The notes under the pieces are model-generated. The model had not been told where the DNA came from and did not search any database. It saw only the letters and a program-made list of their open reading frames with translations. Of a DNA stretch of 64,000 bases, positions 31,239 to 40,139 are shown piece by piece. This stretch comes from Prevotella sp. GTDB lineage: Bacteria > Bacteroidota > Bacteroidia > Bacteroidales > Bacteroidaceae. The number at the start of each line of letters is the position of its first letter. The stretch's first letter is position 1. The position numbers and the translations under genes were made by a program. Location: contig JAFWQE010000179.1 of the NCBI GenBank assembly GCA_017509155.1, forward strand, positions 39,881 through 103,880, in the 5' to 3' direction.

Positions 31239-33572
31239 ATGCAACAAAATCTGGTGATTGTGGAGAGCCCTGCAAAGGCCAAGACAATCGAAAAGTTTCT
31301 GGGAAAAGACTTCAAAGTCATGTCTTCTTACGGCCACATCCGCGACCTGAAGAAGAAAGAAATCAGCATCGATATGAAATCGCTCGAGCCCGACTACGAG
31401 ATACCCGACGAGAAGAAAAAGCTGGTGAGCGAGCTGCGCAGTCAGGTGAAGAAGTCGGAAAAGGTGTGGCTGGCTTCCGATGAAGACCGCGAGGGAGAGG
31501 CCATCTCATGGCACCTGTGCGAGGTGCTCGGCCTGGACGAGGCTCAGACCAACCGCATCGTGTTCCACGAGATAACCAAGCAGGCCATTCTCAACGCCAT
31601 TGAGAACCCGCGCCGACTGGACATGAACCTGGTGAACGCGCAGCAGGCGCGCCGCGTGCTCGACCGTCTGGTGGGCTTCAAGCTGTCGCCCGTGCTCTGG
31701 AGAAAGGTGAAGCCCGCACTCTCGGCAGGACGCGTGCAGAGCGTCGCCGTGAGGCTCATCGTGGAGCGCGAACGAGAGATTCAGGCCTTCGTCAGTGAGC
31801 CTTACTACCGCGTGAACGCCATCTTCGGACTGCAGCACGAGGACGGTTCGCAGAGCGAAGTGAAGGCCGAGCTCGACACCCGCTTCAAGACGCACGACGA
31901 GGTGCTGCAGTTCCTCGAGACCTGCAAGACGGCCCGCTTTGAGGTGGGCGACATACAGAAGCGACCGCTCAAGCGCACACCCGCACCACCCTTCACCACC
32001 TCGACGCTGCAACAAGAGGCGGCCCGCAAGCTGGGATTCACGGTCAGCCAGACCATGATGGTGGCACAGAAGCTCTACGAGAGCGGACACATCACCTATA
32101 TGCGTACCGACTCGGTGAACCTGTCGTCGCTCTGCATCGGCACCAGCAAGGAGGAGATTGTCCGCCAGTGGGGACAAGACTACAGCCACACGAGGCAATT
32201 CCACACCAATGCCAAGGGAGCACAGGAGGCGCACGAGGCAATCCGTCCCACCTACATGAGCAAGAGCGAGATTGAAGGCAACGCCCAGGAGCGCCGGCTC
32301 TATGAGCTCATCTGGAAGCGCACCATCGCATCGCAGATGGCCGACGCGCAGATTGAGAAGACCACCGTGGAAATCAACATCACCCCAGGCGCCGACGCAC
32401 CTGCAGCCGACTCACAGCACCCGTCGCCCAAATTCATCGCACAGGGCGAGGTGGTGAAGTTCGACGGTTTCCTGAAAGTGTATCGCGAGAGCAACGACGA
32501 CGACAACGAGCAGCAGGAAGAGTTCTCGCACGTGCTGCCGCCGATGGACCTCGGAGCCGAGCTGACCAGAAGAGAAATCGTGGCAACCGAGCGCTACAGC
32601 CAGGGACCGCAGCGATATACCGAGGCATCGCTGGTGCACAAGCTCGAGGAACTCGGCATCGGACGCCCGTCGACCTACGCTCCCACCATCTCCACCATAC
32701 AGCAGCGCGAATACGTGCAGAAGGGAGACAAGAAGGGAGTGGAGCGGCCTTACACCGTGGACACGCTGCACGGACTGGTCATCAACACCAAGAAACGCAA
32801 GGAAATGGCCGGGTCGGACAAAGGAAAGCTGCTGCCCACAGACATCGGCATGGTGGTGAACGACTTCCTGCTGAAGTACTTCCCCACCGTGATGGACTAT
32901 AACTTCACGGCAAAAGTGGAACAGGAGTTCGACGAGATTGCCGAGGGCAAAGAGGCCTGGACGGCAATGATCAAGGACTTCTACAAGGGATTCGAACCCA
33001 CCGTGGAGCGCACCATGAACGCCAGAGAAGAACACAAGGCGGGCGAACGCGAGCTGGGCAACGACCCGAAGACCGGGAAACCGGTGTTCGTGAAGATAGG
33101 CCGCTTCGGACCCGTCGTCCAGATAGGCACGGCCGACGACAAGGACAAGCCGCGCTTTGCACAGCTGCCGTCGGACAAGAGCATGGAGACCATCACCCTG
33201 GAAGAGGCCATCGAGCTGTTCAAGCTGCCGCGCACCGTGGGCGAGTATGAAGGCGAGGAGGTGGTGATAGGCAGCGGACGCTTCGGTCCCTATGTGCTGC
33301 ACCAGAAGAAATACGTCAGCCTGCCTAAGGGAAAAGACCCCATGGCCATCACGCTGGAAGAGGCCATCGAACTCATTGAGGACAAGCGCAAGCAGGAGAC
33401 ACAGCGCCACCTGAAGACATTCGAGGAGGACCCGAAGCTCGAAATCATGAACGGACGCTACGGACCCTACCTGAGCTACGACGGCAAAAACTACCGTCTG
33501 CCCAAGGCCATGCACGCAAAAGCTGCCGAGCTCACACTCGAAGAGTGCATGAAAATCGTCAACAAGGAATAG
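31239..33572 (+). CDS. topA: DNA topoisomerase I
   Basis: A 777-residue type IA topoisomerase that relaxes negative supercoils. The Toprim domain opens LVIVESPAKAKTIEKFLG and holds the acidic triad region LASDEDREGEAI (D81-x-D83). The strand-passage core includes ALSAGRVQSVAVRLIVERER, and the catalytic tyrosine is Y287 in GHITYMRTDSVNLS. The C-terminus carries three Toprim_Crpt-type repeats (IGRFGPVVQIG, GSGRFGPYVLH, NGRYGPYLSYDGKNY) in place of the zinc fingers of the Escherichia enzyme, as is usual in Bacteroidetes. The start is fixed by the conserved N-terminus. aroK follows 51 bases downstream and is probably cotranscribed. Confidence 0.97.
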   Translation: MQQNLVIVESPAKAKTIEKFLGKDFKVMSSYGHIRDLKKKEISIDMKSLEPDYEIPDEKKKLVSELRSQVKKSEKVWLASDEDREGEAISWHLCEVLGLDEAQTNRIVFHEITKQAILNAIENPRRLDMNLVNAQQARRVLDRLVGFKLSPVLWRKVKPALSAGRVQSVAVRLIVEREREIQAFVSEPYYRVNAIFGLQHEDGSQSEVKAELDTRFKTHDEVLQFLETCKTARFEVGDIQKRPLKRTPAPPFTTSTLQQEAARKLGFTVSQTMMVAQKLYESGHITYMRTDSVNLSSLCIGTSKEEIVRQWGQDYSHTRQFHTNAKGAQEAHEAIRPTYMSKSEIEGNAQERRLYELIWKRTIASQMADAQIEKTTVEINITPGADAPAADSQHPSPKFIAQGEVVKFDGFLKVYRESNDDDNEQQEEFSHVLPPMDLGAELTRREIVATERYSQGPQRYTEASLVHKLEELGIGRPSTYAPTISTIQQREYVQKGDKKGVERPYTVDTLHGLVINTKKRKEMAGSDKGKLLPTDIGMVVNDFLLKYFPTVMDYNFTAKVEQEFDEIAEGKEAWTAMIKDFYKGFEPTVERTMNAREEHKAGERELGNDPKTGKPVFVKIGRFGPVVQIGTADDKDKPRFAQLPSDKSMETITLEEAIELFKLPRTVGEYEGEEVVIGSGRFGPYVLHQKKYVSLPKGKDPMAITLEEAIELIEDKRKQETQRHLKTFEEDPKLEIMNGRYGPYLSYDGKNYRLPKAMHAKAAELTLEECMKIVNKE

Positions 33573-33623
33573 CGCGACGGGCCGCGTGCCTGCAAGCAAA
33601 AAGCAATCAGCAAAACTGCAAAG

Positions 33624-34151
33624 ATGTTGCGAATCATTCTTTTAGGCTACATGGGCGCCGGGAAGACAACCGTCGGACACGCCCTCGCCAAAGAACTGGG
33701 CATCCCGTTCTACGACCTCGACTGGTACATAGAAAGCAGAATGAGGAAGAAGGTGTCACAAATCTTCGCCGAGAAAGGTGAGGAAGGCTTCCGCACAATT
33801 GAGCACAACATGCTGCACGAGGTGGCAGAATTCGAGAATGTGGTCATGAGTTGCGGAGGCGGCACTCCTTGTTTTTTCGACAACATGGAGTACATGAACC
33901 AGCAGGCAGAAACGGTATATCTGAAAGCCCGGACCGACGTGCTCTACGACCATCTGCGCATGGGTCGCACCGAGCGTCCGCTCATCAAGGGCAAGTCGCC
34001 CCAGGAACTCAAGGCTTTCATCGAGCAGCAGATAGCACTCAGGGAGCCCTTCTACTCGCAGGCAAAGCACACGCTCGACGTCAGCCTGATGGAGAACTAC
34101 GAGAAGATAAAAATCAGTGTGGAGCGGCTGCGCAAACTGCTTGGCATATAA
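33624..34151 (+). CDS. aroK: Shikimate kinase
   Basis: A 175-residue enzyme that phosphorylates shikimate at O3 in aromatic amino acid biosynthesis. The P-loop is GYMGAGKTT (residues 8-16). The shikimate-binding FYDLDWYIE and FRTIEHNML segments, the CGGGTP Walker-B-like motif and the lid arginine in MGRTERPLI are all present. Cytosolic. It follows topA by 51 bases without a visible promoter or terminator, suggesting joint transcription; the pairing looks positional rather than functional. Confidence 0.95.
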   Translation: MLRIILLGYMGAGKTTVGHALAKELGIPFYDLDWYIESRMRKKVSQIFAEKGEEGFRTIEHNMLHEVAEFENVVMSCGGGTPCFFDNMEYMNQQAETVYLKARTDVLYDHLRMGRTERPLIKGKSPQELKAFIEQQIALREPFYSQAKHTLDVSLMENYEKIKISVERLRKLLGI

Positions 34152-34254
34152 AGGCTGCAGGACCCGAGACAGGTTAACGCTTGCAAATTTCCGATGAAAT
34201 GGCCAAAAAACGAGCTTTTTCGCCGATTATCATTGGACAGGATTACAGCTTGCA

Positions 34255-34373
34255 GGAGTTCAGAAGTTCAGGAGTTCAGAAGTTACAGACGATACTGTTA
34301 GCGGTAGGTTTTAAAGAATGGGGCAAAAAACTAACGTCTGCAACTCCTGTAACTCCTGAACTCCTGTAACTCC
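34255..34373. repeat. Family A palindrome between aroK and speA
   Basis: GGAGTTCAGAAGTTCAGGAG on the left and CTCCTGAACTCCTGTAACTC on the right are complementary. The inner ends read GACGATACTGTTAGCG and AACGTCTG, the core seen in other A copies. Confidence 0.8.
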
Positions 34374-34399
34374 ATAACAACTGAAAGTTGAATAAAAGA

Positions 34400-34464
34400 G
34401 AAAAAGGAACTGCGGGAGCTACAGGAGTTTTTGACTCATAGCGCCCGCAGCTCCTTTTTCTTTT
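34400..34464. terminator. Strong hairpin with T run, terminator-like
   Basis: GAAAAAGGAACTGCGGG (34400-34416) pairs with CCCGCAGCTCCTTTTTC (34444-34460) with one mismatch, followed by TTTT. The loop contains a fragment of family A (CTACAGGAGTTTTTGACTC). It lies 90 bases upstream of the speA promoter and should insulate speA from aroK. Confidence 0.65.
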
Positions 34465-34552
34465 GAGGCGCTCCTTTGCGCAGAATGGAACTTTCGCACG
34501 GCCATACCAAAAGAAAAAACCGTTTTCTTTTTGCATTGTCCTCGCTTATTCG

Positions 34553-34560
34553 TACCTTTG
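34553..34560 (+). promoter_or_regulatory. -7 box for speA
   Basis: TACCTTTG, 21 bases upstream of the ATG at 34582. It excludes the in-frame ATG at 34531 as start. Confidence 0.65.
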
Positions 34561-34581
34561 CAGCCTATATGTTTGATGAGA

Positions 34582-36474
34582 ATGAAAAAGTGGACCATTG
34601 ACGACGCCCGCGAGCTGTACAACATCAACGGCTGGGGCACAAGCTATTTCGGTATCAACAACACCGGAAATGTTTATGTTACACCGTGCAAGGACGGCAC
34701 GGAGATAGACCTTCGCGAAGTGATGGACGAGCTGTCGCTGCGCGACGTGCAGGCGCCTGTGCTGCTCAGGTTTCCCGATATTCTCGACAACCGCATCGAG
34801 AAGACCTGGAGCTGTTTCAAGAAAGCCGCCGAGGAATATGAATACAAGGCCGAGAACTACGTGGTCTATCCCATCAAGGTGAACCAGATGCAGCCCGTCG
34901 TAGAGGAGATTATCTCGCACGGAAGAAAGTTCAACCTCGGACTGGAAGCAGGGTCTAAGCCCGAGCTGCATGCCGTCATCGCCATGCAATGTCAGAGCGA
35001 CAGCATCATCATCTGCAACGGATACAAGGACCAGAGCTACATCGAGCTGGCACTGCTCGCCCAGAAAATGGGCAAGCAGATATTCATCGTGGTGGAGAAG
35101 ATGAACGAACTGGAGCTCATCGCCAAGGAAGCCAAGAAACTGGCTGTGAGGCCCAACATCGGCATCCGCATCAAACTGGCCAGCAGCGGAAGCGGGAAAT
35201 GGGAGGAAAGCGGCGGAGATGCGTCGAAGTTCGGACTCACCAGCGCCGAGCTTCTTGAGGCTCTCGACCTGCTCGACAAGAAAGACATGCGCGACTGTCT
35301 GCGCCTCATCCACTTCCACATCGGCAGCCAGATAACAAAGATACGCCGCATTCAGACCGCCCTTCGCGAGGCTTCGCAGTTCTACATTCAGCTGCACAAG
35401 ATGGGCTACAACGTGGACTTCGTGGACTGCGGCGGCGGACTGGGCGTCGACTACGACGGAACAAGGTCGCCCTCAAGTGAAAGCTCGGTCAACTACAGCA
35501 TACAGGAATACGTCAACGACTGTATTTATACGTTCGTAGATGCCGCCAATAAGAACAACCTGCCCCACCCAAACATCATCACCGAAAGTGGCCGTTCGCT
35601 GGCCGCTCACCACTCGGTGCTGGTCATCGATGTGCTGGAAACGGCCTCGTTGCCTGAAATGGACGAGGAGTTTGAACCCGACGAAAACAGCCACCAGCTG
35701 GTGAAAGACCTCTATGAAATCTGGGACAACCTGTCGCCGAGAAACGTGCTCGAGGACTGGCACGACGCCGAACAGATCAGGGAAGAAGTGCTCGACCTCT
35801 TCGCGCATGGTATCGTTGACCTGAAGACACGCGCCGAGATTGAGGCCATGTACTGGAGCGTTTGCCACGAAATCAATGCGCTGGCGAAGAACCTGAAGCA
35901 CATTCCCGAGGAGCTGATGAACATAGACAAGCTGCTCGCCGACAAGTATTTCTGCAACTTTTCCCTCTTCCAGAGCCTCAGCGACTCGTGGGCCATCGAC
36001 CAGCTATTCCCCATCATGCCGCTGCAGCGCCTCAACGAAAGGCCCACACGCAACGCAACCATCCAGGACATTACGTGCGACAGCGACGGAAAGATTGCCA
36101 ACTTCGTGACCAACCGCAACAACTCTCACTCGCTGCCGGTGCACACTTTGAGGAAGAACGAACGCTACTATCTGGGCGTCTTCCTGGTGGGTGCCTACCA
36201 GGAAATCCTCGGTGACATGCACAATTTGTTCGGAGACACCAACGCCGTACACATATCGGTGAAGGACAATAGCTACCACATCGACCAGATTATCGACGGC
36301 GAAACCGTGGAGGAAGTGCTCGAATACGTGCAGTACAACCCCAAGAAACTGGTGCGACAACTGGAAATCTGGGTCACCAAGAGCGTGAAGCAGGGCAGGA
36401 TTTCGCTCGAGGAAGGCAAGGAATTCCTGAGCAACTACCGCTCAGGTCTCTACGGCTACACCTACCTCGAGTAG
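34582..36474 (+). CDS. speA: Biosynthetic arginine decarboxylase
   Basis: A 630-residue fold-III PLP enzyme that converts arginine to agmatine, the first step toward putrescine and spermidine. The PLP lysine is K99 in YPIKVNQMQP. EAGSKPELHA, GIRIKLASSGSGKWEESGGD, LIHFHIGSQ, DCGGGLGVDYDGTRS and HPNIITESGR are all SpeA signatures, and the C-terminus GLYGYTYLE is also conserved in Bacteroides orthologues. The start MKKWTIDDARELYNI was chosen by comparison with the remembered Bacteroides N-terminus (MRKW...ELYNI) and by the TACCTTTG box 21 bases upstream; an ATG two codons earlier is the alternative. argB follows after 119 bases. Confidence 0.95.
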   Translation: MKKWTIDDARELYNINGWGTSYFGINNTGNVYVTPCKDGTEIDLREVMDELSLRDVQAPVLLRFPDILDNRIEKTWSCFKKAAEEYEYKAENYVVYPIKVNQMQPVVEEIISHGRKFNLGLEAGSKPELHAVIAMQCQSDSIIICNGYKDQSYIELALLAQKMGKQIFIVVEKMNELELIAKEAKKLAVRPNIGIRIKLASSGSGKWEESGGDASKFGLTSAELLEALDLLDKKDMRDCLRLIHFHIGSQITKIRRIQTALREASQFYIQLHKMGYNVDFVDCGGGLGVDYDGTRSPSSESSVNYSIQEYVNDCIYTFVDAANKNNLPHPNIITESGRSLAAHHSVLVIDVLETASLPEMDEEFEPDENSHQLVKDLYEIWDNLSPRNVLEDWHDAEQIREEVLDLFAHGIVDLKTRAEIEAMYWSVCHEINALAKNLKHIPEELMNIDKLLADKYFCNFSLFQSLSDSWAIDQLFPIMPLQRLNERPTRNATIQDITCDSDGKIANFVTNRNNSHSLPVHTLRKNERYYLGVFLVGAYQEILGDMHNLFGDTNAVHISVKDNSYHIDQIIDGETVEEVLEYVQYNPKKLVRQLEIWVTKSVKQGRISLEEGKEFLSNYRSGLYGYTYLE

Positions 36475-36542
36475 CCTTTACCCCGCCCTTGAGCAGCCTT
36501 CCGCTCGCCTTGGAGCGACCTTGAGCTCTCCCTTGTCCCGTG

Positions 36543-36563
36543 GACTGCGGTACCTCCGCAGTC
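36543..36563. repeat. Short perfect hairpin between speA and argB
   Basis: GACTGCGG and CCGCAGTC flank TACCT. A related ACTGCG...CGCAGT palindrome occurs at 60144-60162. No T run follows, so it is not an obvious terminator; an operator or small repeat is possible. Confidence 0.5.
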
Positions 36564-36593
36564 AATACCATTCCTAACAACCACCCATCATCA

Positions 36594-37400
36594 ATGAAAC
36601 AAAAACTCACAATCGTAAAAGTTGGGGGAGCTGTGGTCGAAGACGAACTGCAGCTCTCTCGGTTATTGAACGACTTCTCCGCCATCGAGGGCAACAAACT
36701 GCTGGTGCACGGAGGCGGACGCCGGGCCACGAAGGTGGCCGCCCAGCTCGGCATAGAAAGCCAGATGGTGAACGGACGCCGCATCACCGACGCATCCATG
36801 CTTGAGGTTGTGACGATGGTGTATGGCGGTCTGGTGAACAAAAACCTCGTGGCACGTCTGCAAGCCTGCGGTGTCAATGCGCTCGGACTCACCGGTGCCG
36901 ACATCGACATCATACGCAGCCATCGCCGCCCACCTGTACCCGTCGCAGCCGAGAACGCCGATTCTGCGCCGCAATACATCGACTATGGCTTCGTGGGCGA
37001 CGTGGAAAAGGCCGACGGACAACGCCTTGCCGACCTCATCGGAAGTGGCATCACGCCCGTCATAGCACCACTCACCCACGACGGAAAAGGACACATTCTC
37101 AACACCAACGCCGACACCATGGCCAGCGAAGTGGCCACGGCCCTGGCACCGTTCTACGAGGTTACCCTCGTCTTCGCGTTCGAAAAGCCCGGCGTGCTGG
37201 CCAATGCCGACGACGACAACAGCGTGATTCCAACCATTAATGCCACCGATTTCGAGCGCTACAAGGCCGACGGCACCATCTCGGGAGGCATGCTTCCCAA
37301 GATAGAGAATGCGCTTCAGGCCGTGGAGAAAGGCGTTGCCCGCGTCGTCATTACCAAGGCCGATGCCATCGGAAGCGACGCCGGCACTATTATTTGTTAA
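36594..37400 (+). CDS. argB: Acetylglutamate kinase family enzyme (possibly acting on N-succinylglutamate)
   Basis: A 268-residue amino-acid kinase. TIVKVGGAVVEDE gives the nucleotide-binding Lys/Gly-Gly, LLVHGGGRRATKVAAQLGIE the substrate loop, ALGLTGADIDII and LNTNADTMASEVATAL the core, and FAFEKPGVL with SGGMLPKIENA the C-terminal ATP site. The enzyme carries out the second step of arginine biosynthesis. In Bacteroides fragilis the pathway runs through succinylated intermediates (argF' is a succinylornithine transcarbamylase), so the natural substrate may be N-succinylglutamate; nothing in this sequence decides it. The ATG at 36594 gives a conventional kinase N-terminus; an upstream reading from 36540 would cross a hairpin. 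The gene lies downstream of speA, which consumes the pathway's end product. Confidence 0.92.
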   Translation: MKQKLTIVKVGGAVVEDELQLSRLLNDFSAIEGNKLLVHGGGRRATKVAAQLGIESQMVNGRRITDASMLEVVTMVYGGLVNKNLVARLQACGVNALGLTGADIDIIRSHRRPPVPVAAENADSAPQYIDYGFVGDVEKADGQRLADLIGSGITPVIAPLTHDGKGHILNTNADTMASEVATALAPFYEVTLVFAFEKPGVLANADDDNSVIPTINATDFERYKADGTISGGMLPKIENALQAVEKGVARVVITKADAIGSDAGTIIC

Positions 37401-37463
37401 CGTTTTTTTGCAGCTCAGCTGTAACTTTTCCCCTACCCAATCGTCGTTAATTATAGAGAGCAG

Positions 37464-37979
37464 ATGAAAACAATCAGTTTCCGAAACGATATCCTGCCGT
37501 TGAAAAACGTGCTCTATCGTCTCGCCTTGCGCATTACCCTCAGCCACGAAGACGCTGAGGACGTGGTGCAAGACACACTGATGAAGGTCTGGAGCAAGCG
37601 AAACGAATGGCCGCAGATAGAAAACATCGAGGCCTACGCGCTCACAACAGCCCGCAACATCGCCCTCGACAAGACCAAGCGTGCAGAAGCCAACCTCACC
37701 ACGCACATCACAACGCCGCAGGCAGCATTGCTTGAACCGGCCGTGCACACAGAGGAACGCATCATTGAGCAAGACAGGCTGCAGCTGGTGAGAAACCTCA
37801 TCGACCAACTGCCAGAGAAGCAACGAAGCTGCATGCAACTCAGAGACGTGGAGGAGAAAAGCTACCGCGAAATAGCACAGATTCTCAACATCAGCGAGGA
37901 ACAGGTCAAGGTGAACATCTTCCGCGCACGTCAAACCATTAAACAGAAATTCAAAGAAGCCGACGAATATGGACTATAA
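37464..37979 (+). CDS. ECF-type RNA polymerase sigma factor
   Basis: A 171-residue sigma-70 family protein with only regions 2 and 4. Region 2 is ALRITLSHEDAEDVVQDTLM and VWSKRNEWPQIENIEAYALT (residues about 20-62). Region 4 is LIDQLPEKQRSCMQLRDVEE and SYREIAQILNISEEQVKVNI (about 112-155), a typical helix-turn-helix. Such factors direct transcription of small, signal-specific regulons. The stop overlaps the start of the next gene by 11 bases, the usual coupling between an ECF factor and its regulator. It begins 63 bases after argB, so it may be read through from speA-argB. It is not accompanied by SusC/SusD genes, unlike glycan-linked ECF factors. Confidence 0.9.
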   Translation: MKTISFRNDILPLKNVLYRLALRITLSHEDAEDVVQDTLMKVWSKRNEWPQIENIEAYALTTARNIALDKTKRAEANLTTHITTPQAALLEPAVHTEERIIEQDRLQLVRNLIDQLPEKQRSCMQLRDVEEKSYREIAQILNISEEQVKVNIFRARQTIKQKFKEADEYGL

Positions 37980-38442
37980 GTACATCGAGCAACTACTGGA
38001 ACGCTACTGGGAATGCGAGACTTCCATCGAGGAAGAGAAAATCTTGCGCTCCTTCTTCAGCCAGGAAAACATTCCTGGTTCGCTCCTGTCGTACAAGGCT
38101 CTCTTCACTTCCATGCAGGAAGACAAGCACACGAACGTGCTCGGCGACGACTTCGACCAGCGCATGCTGGAAATGGTGGAAGAGCCAACCCGCGTCAAGG
38201 CGCGCACAATGAAGCTCACGCAGCGACTCATGCCGCTCTTCAAGGCTGCTGCCGTCGTCGCCATCATCCTTTCATTGGGCAACGCGCTGCAGATGGCTCT
38301 GGACACACAGGGCAACACGCCCACCAACATGGCAGGAATGGAACAGCACACCGACGGACCCAGCGTGGCCAAGAACGACACCATCAAGGTGGACACCACG
38401 CAGAAATCGGTGCAACTGCCGCCCACTGCCATCATTAAATAA
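37969..38442 (+). CDS. Putative membrane anti-sigma factor
   Basis: A 157-residue protein, translationally coupled (11-base overlap) to the ECF sigma gene. The cytoplasmic N-terminus (about 1-88) has YIEQLLERYWECETSIEEEK, the acidic helical start common in Bacteroidetes proteins downstream of ECF sigma genes. One hydrophobic segment follows at about 90-106 (LFKAAAVVAIILSLGNAL), then a Thr/Asn/Pro-rich tail to residue 157. The topology fits an anti-sigma factor with a short periplasmic tail, but no zinc-binding HxxxCxxC is present, so the call rests on position and topology. A terminator follows 120 bases downstream. Confidence 0.65.
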   Translation: MDYKYIEQLLERYWECETSIEEEKILRSFFSQENIPGSLLSYKALFTSMQEDKHTNVLGDDFDQRMLEMVEEPTRVKARTMKLTQRLMPLFKAAAVVAIILSLGNALQMALDTQGNTPTNMAGMEQHTDGPSVAKNDTIKVDTTQKSVQLPPTAIIK

Positions 38443-38564
38443 CAACGATATATTTCTATGCTTTCTCTATAAATTTAGTAAAACTCATGAAGATTTTTTA
38501 AAACACGAAACTGTGAAGTTTCAATTCTCTCAAATTTTTCATAACATACTTAACGTAAGACGAG

Positions 38565-38602
38565 GAGGGCATTGCCGAGATTTGGCAACGCCCTCTTTTT
38601 AT
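38565..38602 (+). terminator. Rho-independent terminator after the sigma/anti-sigma pair
   Basis: GAGGGCATTGCC (38565-38576) pairs with GGCAACGCCCTC (38584-38595), followed by TTTTTATTTGG. Confidence 0.85.
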
Positions 38603-38634
38603 TTGGTTTCCTTTTTACTCTGCGTCAGATAGTG

Positions 38635-38688
38635 CTGGAGTTGCAGGAGTTTCATGAGTTGCAGAAGCCTCCCACAAAACTCCTGAAT
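38635..38688. repeat. Shortened family A repeat
   Basis: TGGAGTTGCAGGAGTTTCAT on the left and CAAAACTCCTGAATG on the right are a truncated A palindrome. Together with the terminator and a -7 box at 38764-38771 it accounts for the 355-base gap between the anti-sigma and DUF2851 genes. Confidence 0.6.
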
Positions 38689-38763
38689 GTTGAGCGAACG
38701 CGAAACTTGGGCGAAATATGAAAAAAACGAGCGTGAAGGGGAGCTTGTTTGAAGAAAAAACCG

Positions 38764-38771
38764 TAAATTTG
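38764..38771 (+). promoter_or_regulatory. -7 box for the DUF2851-thioesterase-dprA-dusB group
   Basis: TAAATTTG matches TAnnTTTG and lies 26 bases upstream of the ATG at 38798. Confidence 0.55.
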
Positions 38772-38797
38772 CAGGTCAAACAGCCATTCATCAAACC

Positions 38798-40129
38798 ATG
38801 GAACAACTGCTTCACTACTGCTGGAAACACCGACTGCTGCCGCTGGGCGAGCTGCACACCACCGACGGACGCACAGTGGAGGTGATTGACCCGGGCCTCT
38901 ACAACCGCCGCAATGCGGGTCCCGACTTCTTCAATGCCAAGGTGAAGCTCGACGGCACGCTGTGGGTGGGCAACGTGGAGATTCACGAAAAGGCCAGCGA
39001 CTGGTACGCCCACGGACACGAAACCGACGCCGCCTACGACAACGTAGTGCTGCACGTGTGCCGCCAGGCCAACAAACCGGTGGTCACAAGCAAGGGTCTG
39101 GAGCTGCCCCAGCTGGAGATTGAGGTGCCGCGCAGCGTGAGCGACAACTACCGGGAACTGCTCAACGAGGACCAGTATCCGCCGTGCTACCGCATCGTTC
39201 CCTCCTTGTCGGCGCTGACCATCCACGCCTGGATGAGCGCCTTGCAGACGGAACGGCTCGAGCAGAAGACAGTGGCCATCGAGCAGCGCGCCCACCGCGC
39301 CGCCGATTCGTGGGAGGCTGCCTATTTCACCACACTGGCACGCAACTACGGCTTCGGCATCAACGGCGACGCCTTTGAGGAATGGGCGAACGCCATTCCG
39401 CTGAACAGCGTGGCCCATCATCGCGACGATCTGTTCCAGATTGAGGCCATCTTCATGGGCCAGGCCGGACTGCTGGACCTCGAAACAGTGCCCGAGCGCT
39501 ATCGCAGCGACGCACTCACCGAGGGCTATTTCACCCGTCTGCGCAACGAATATCTCTATCTGCAGCACAAGTTCTCGCTGCAGCCGATGGATGCCAAGCG
39601 CTGGCGTTTCCTGCGCCTGCGCCCGCAGAACTTCCCCCACATCCGCATTGCCCAGCTGGCTTTCCTCTACTACGAGCGGCGGGCGGGCCTGAGCCAGCTG
39701 CTGGAGTGCACCACGGTGGACCAGCTGCGTCAGCTCATGCAGACCCACGTGACGCCCTACTGGGAGACCCACTACCTCTTTGGCGCTGCCAGCACCCGAT
39801 CGGAGAAGCACCTCGCAGCGGCATCCATCGACCTCATCATCATCAACACCGCCGTGCCCATGCTGTTTGCCTACGGACGCACCCACAGCAAAGAGGCGCT
39901 CTGCGACCGCGCCTTCGACCTGCTCGAACAGCTGCATGCCGAGAAGAACCACATCACGCGCATGTGGCAGCAGTGCGGAATAAACGTGGAAAACGCAGGC
40001 GACAGCCAGGCGCTCATTCAGCTCAAGCGGATGTATTGCGACCGGCGCGACTGCCTCAGATGCCGCATCGGCTACGAATACCTGAAGGCCGGCAACGCCA
40101 GACCGGCCGCAACGACCACGGAACAATAG
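38798..40129 (+). CDS. DUF2851 family protein
   Basis: A 443-residue protein. The start MEQLLHYCWKHRLLP and the motifs LGELHTTDGRTVEVIDPG, NRRNAGPDFFNAKVKLDG and WVGNVEIHEKASDWYAHGH identify the DUF2851 family, which is nearly universal in Bacteroidetes and has no assigned function. A C-terminal Cys cluster (QQCGI, YCDRRDCLRCRIGYEYL) could bind metal. No signal peptide or membrane segment is present, so it is cytosolic. It heads a run of four genes with small gaps or overlaps (thioesterase, dprA, dusB). Confidence 0.88.
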   Translation: MEQLLHYCWKHRLLPLGELHTTDGRTVEVIDPGLYNRRNAGPDFFNAKVKLDGTLWVGNVEIHEKASDWYAHGHETDAAYDNVVLHVCRQANKPVVTSKGLELPQLEIEVPRSVSDNYRELLNEDQYPPCYRIVPSLSALTIHAWMSALQTERLEQKTVAIEQRAHRAADSWEAAYFTTLARNYGFGINGDAFEEWANAIPLNSVAHHRDDLFQIEAIFMGQAGLLDLETVPERYRSDALTEGYFTRLRNEYLYLQHKFSLQPMDAKRWRFLRLRPQNFPHIRIAQLAFLYYERRAGLSQLLECTTVDQLRQLMQTHVTPYWETHYLFGAASTRSEKHLAAASIDLIIINTAVPMLFAYGRTHSKEALCDRAFDLLEQLHAEKNHITRMWQQCGINVENAGDSQALIQLKRMYCDRRDCLRCRIGYEYLKAGNARPAATTTEQ

Positions 40130-40139
40130 AACATGACAC

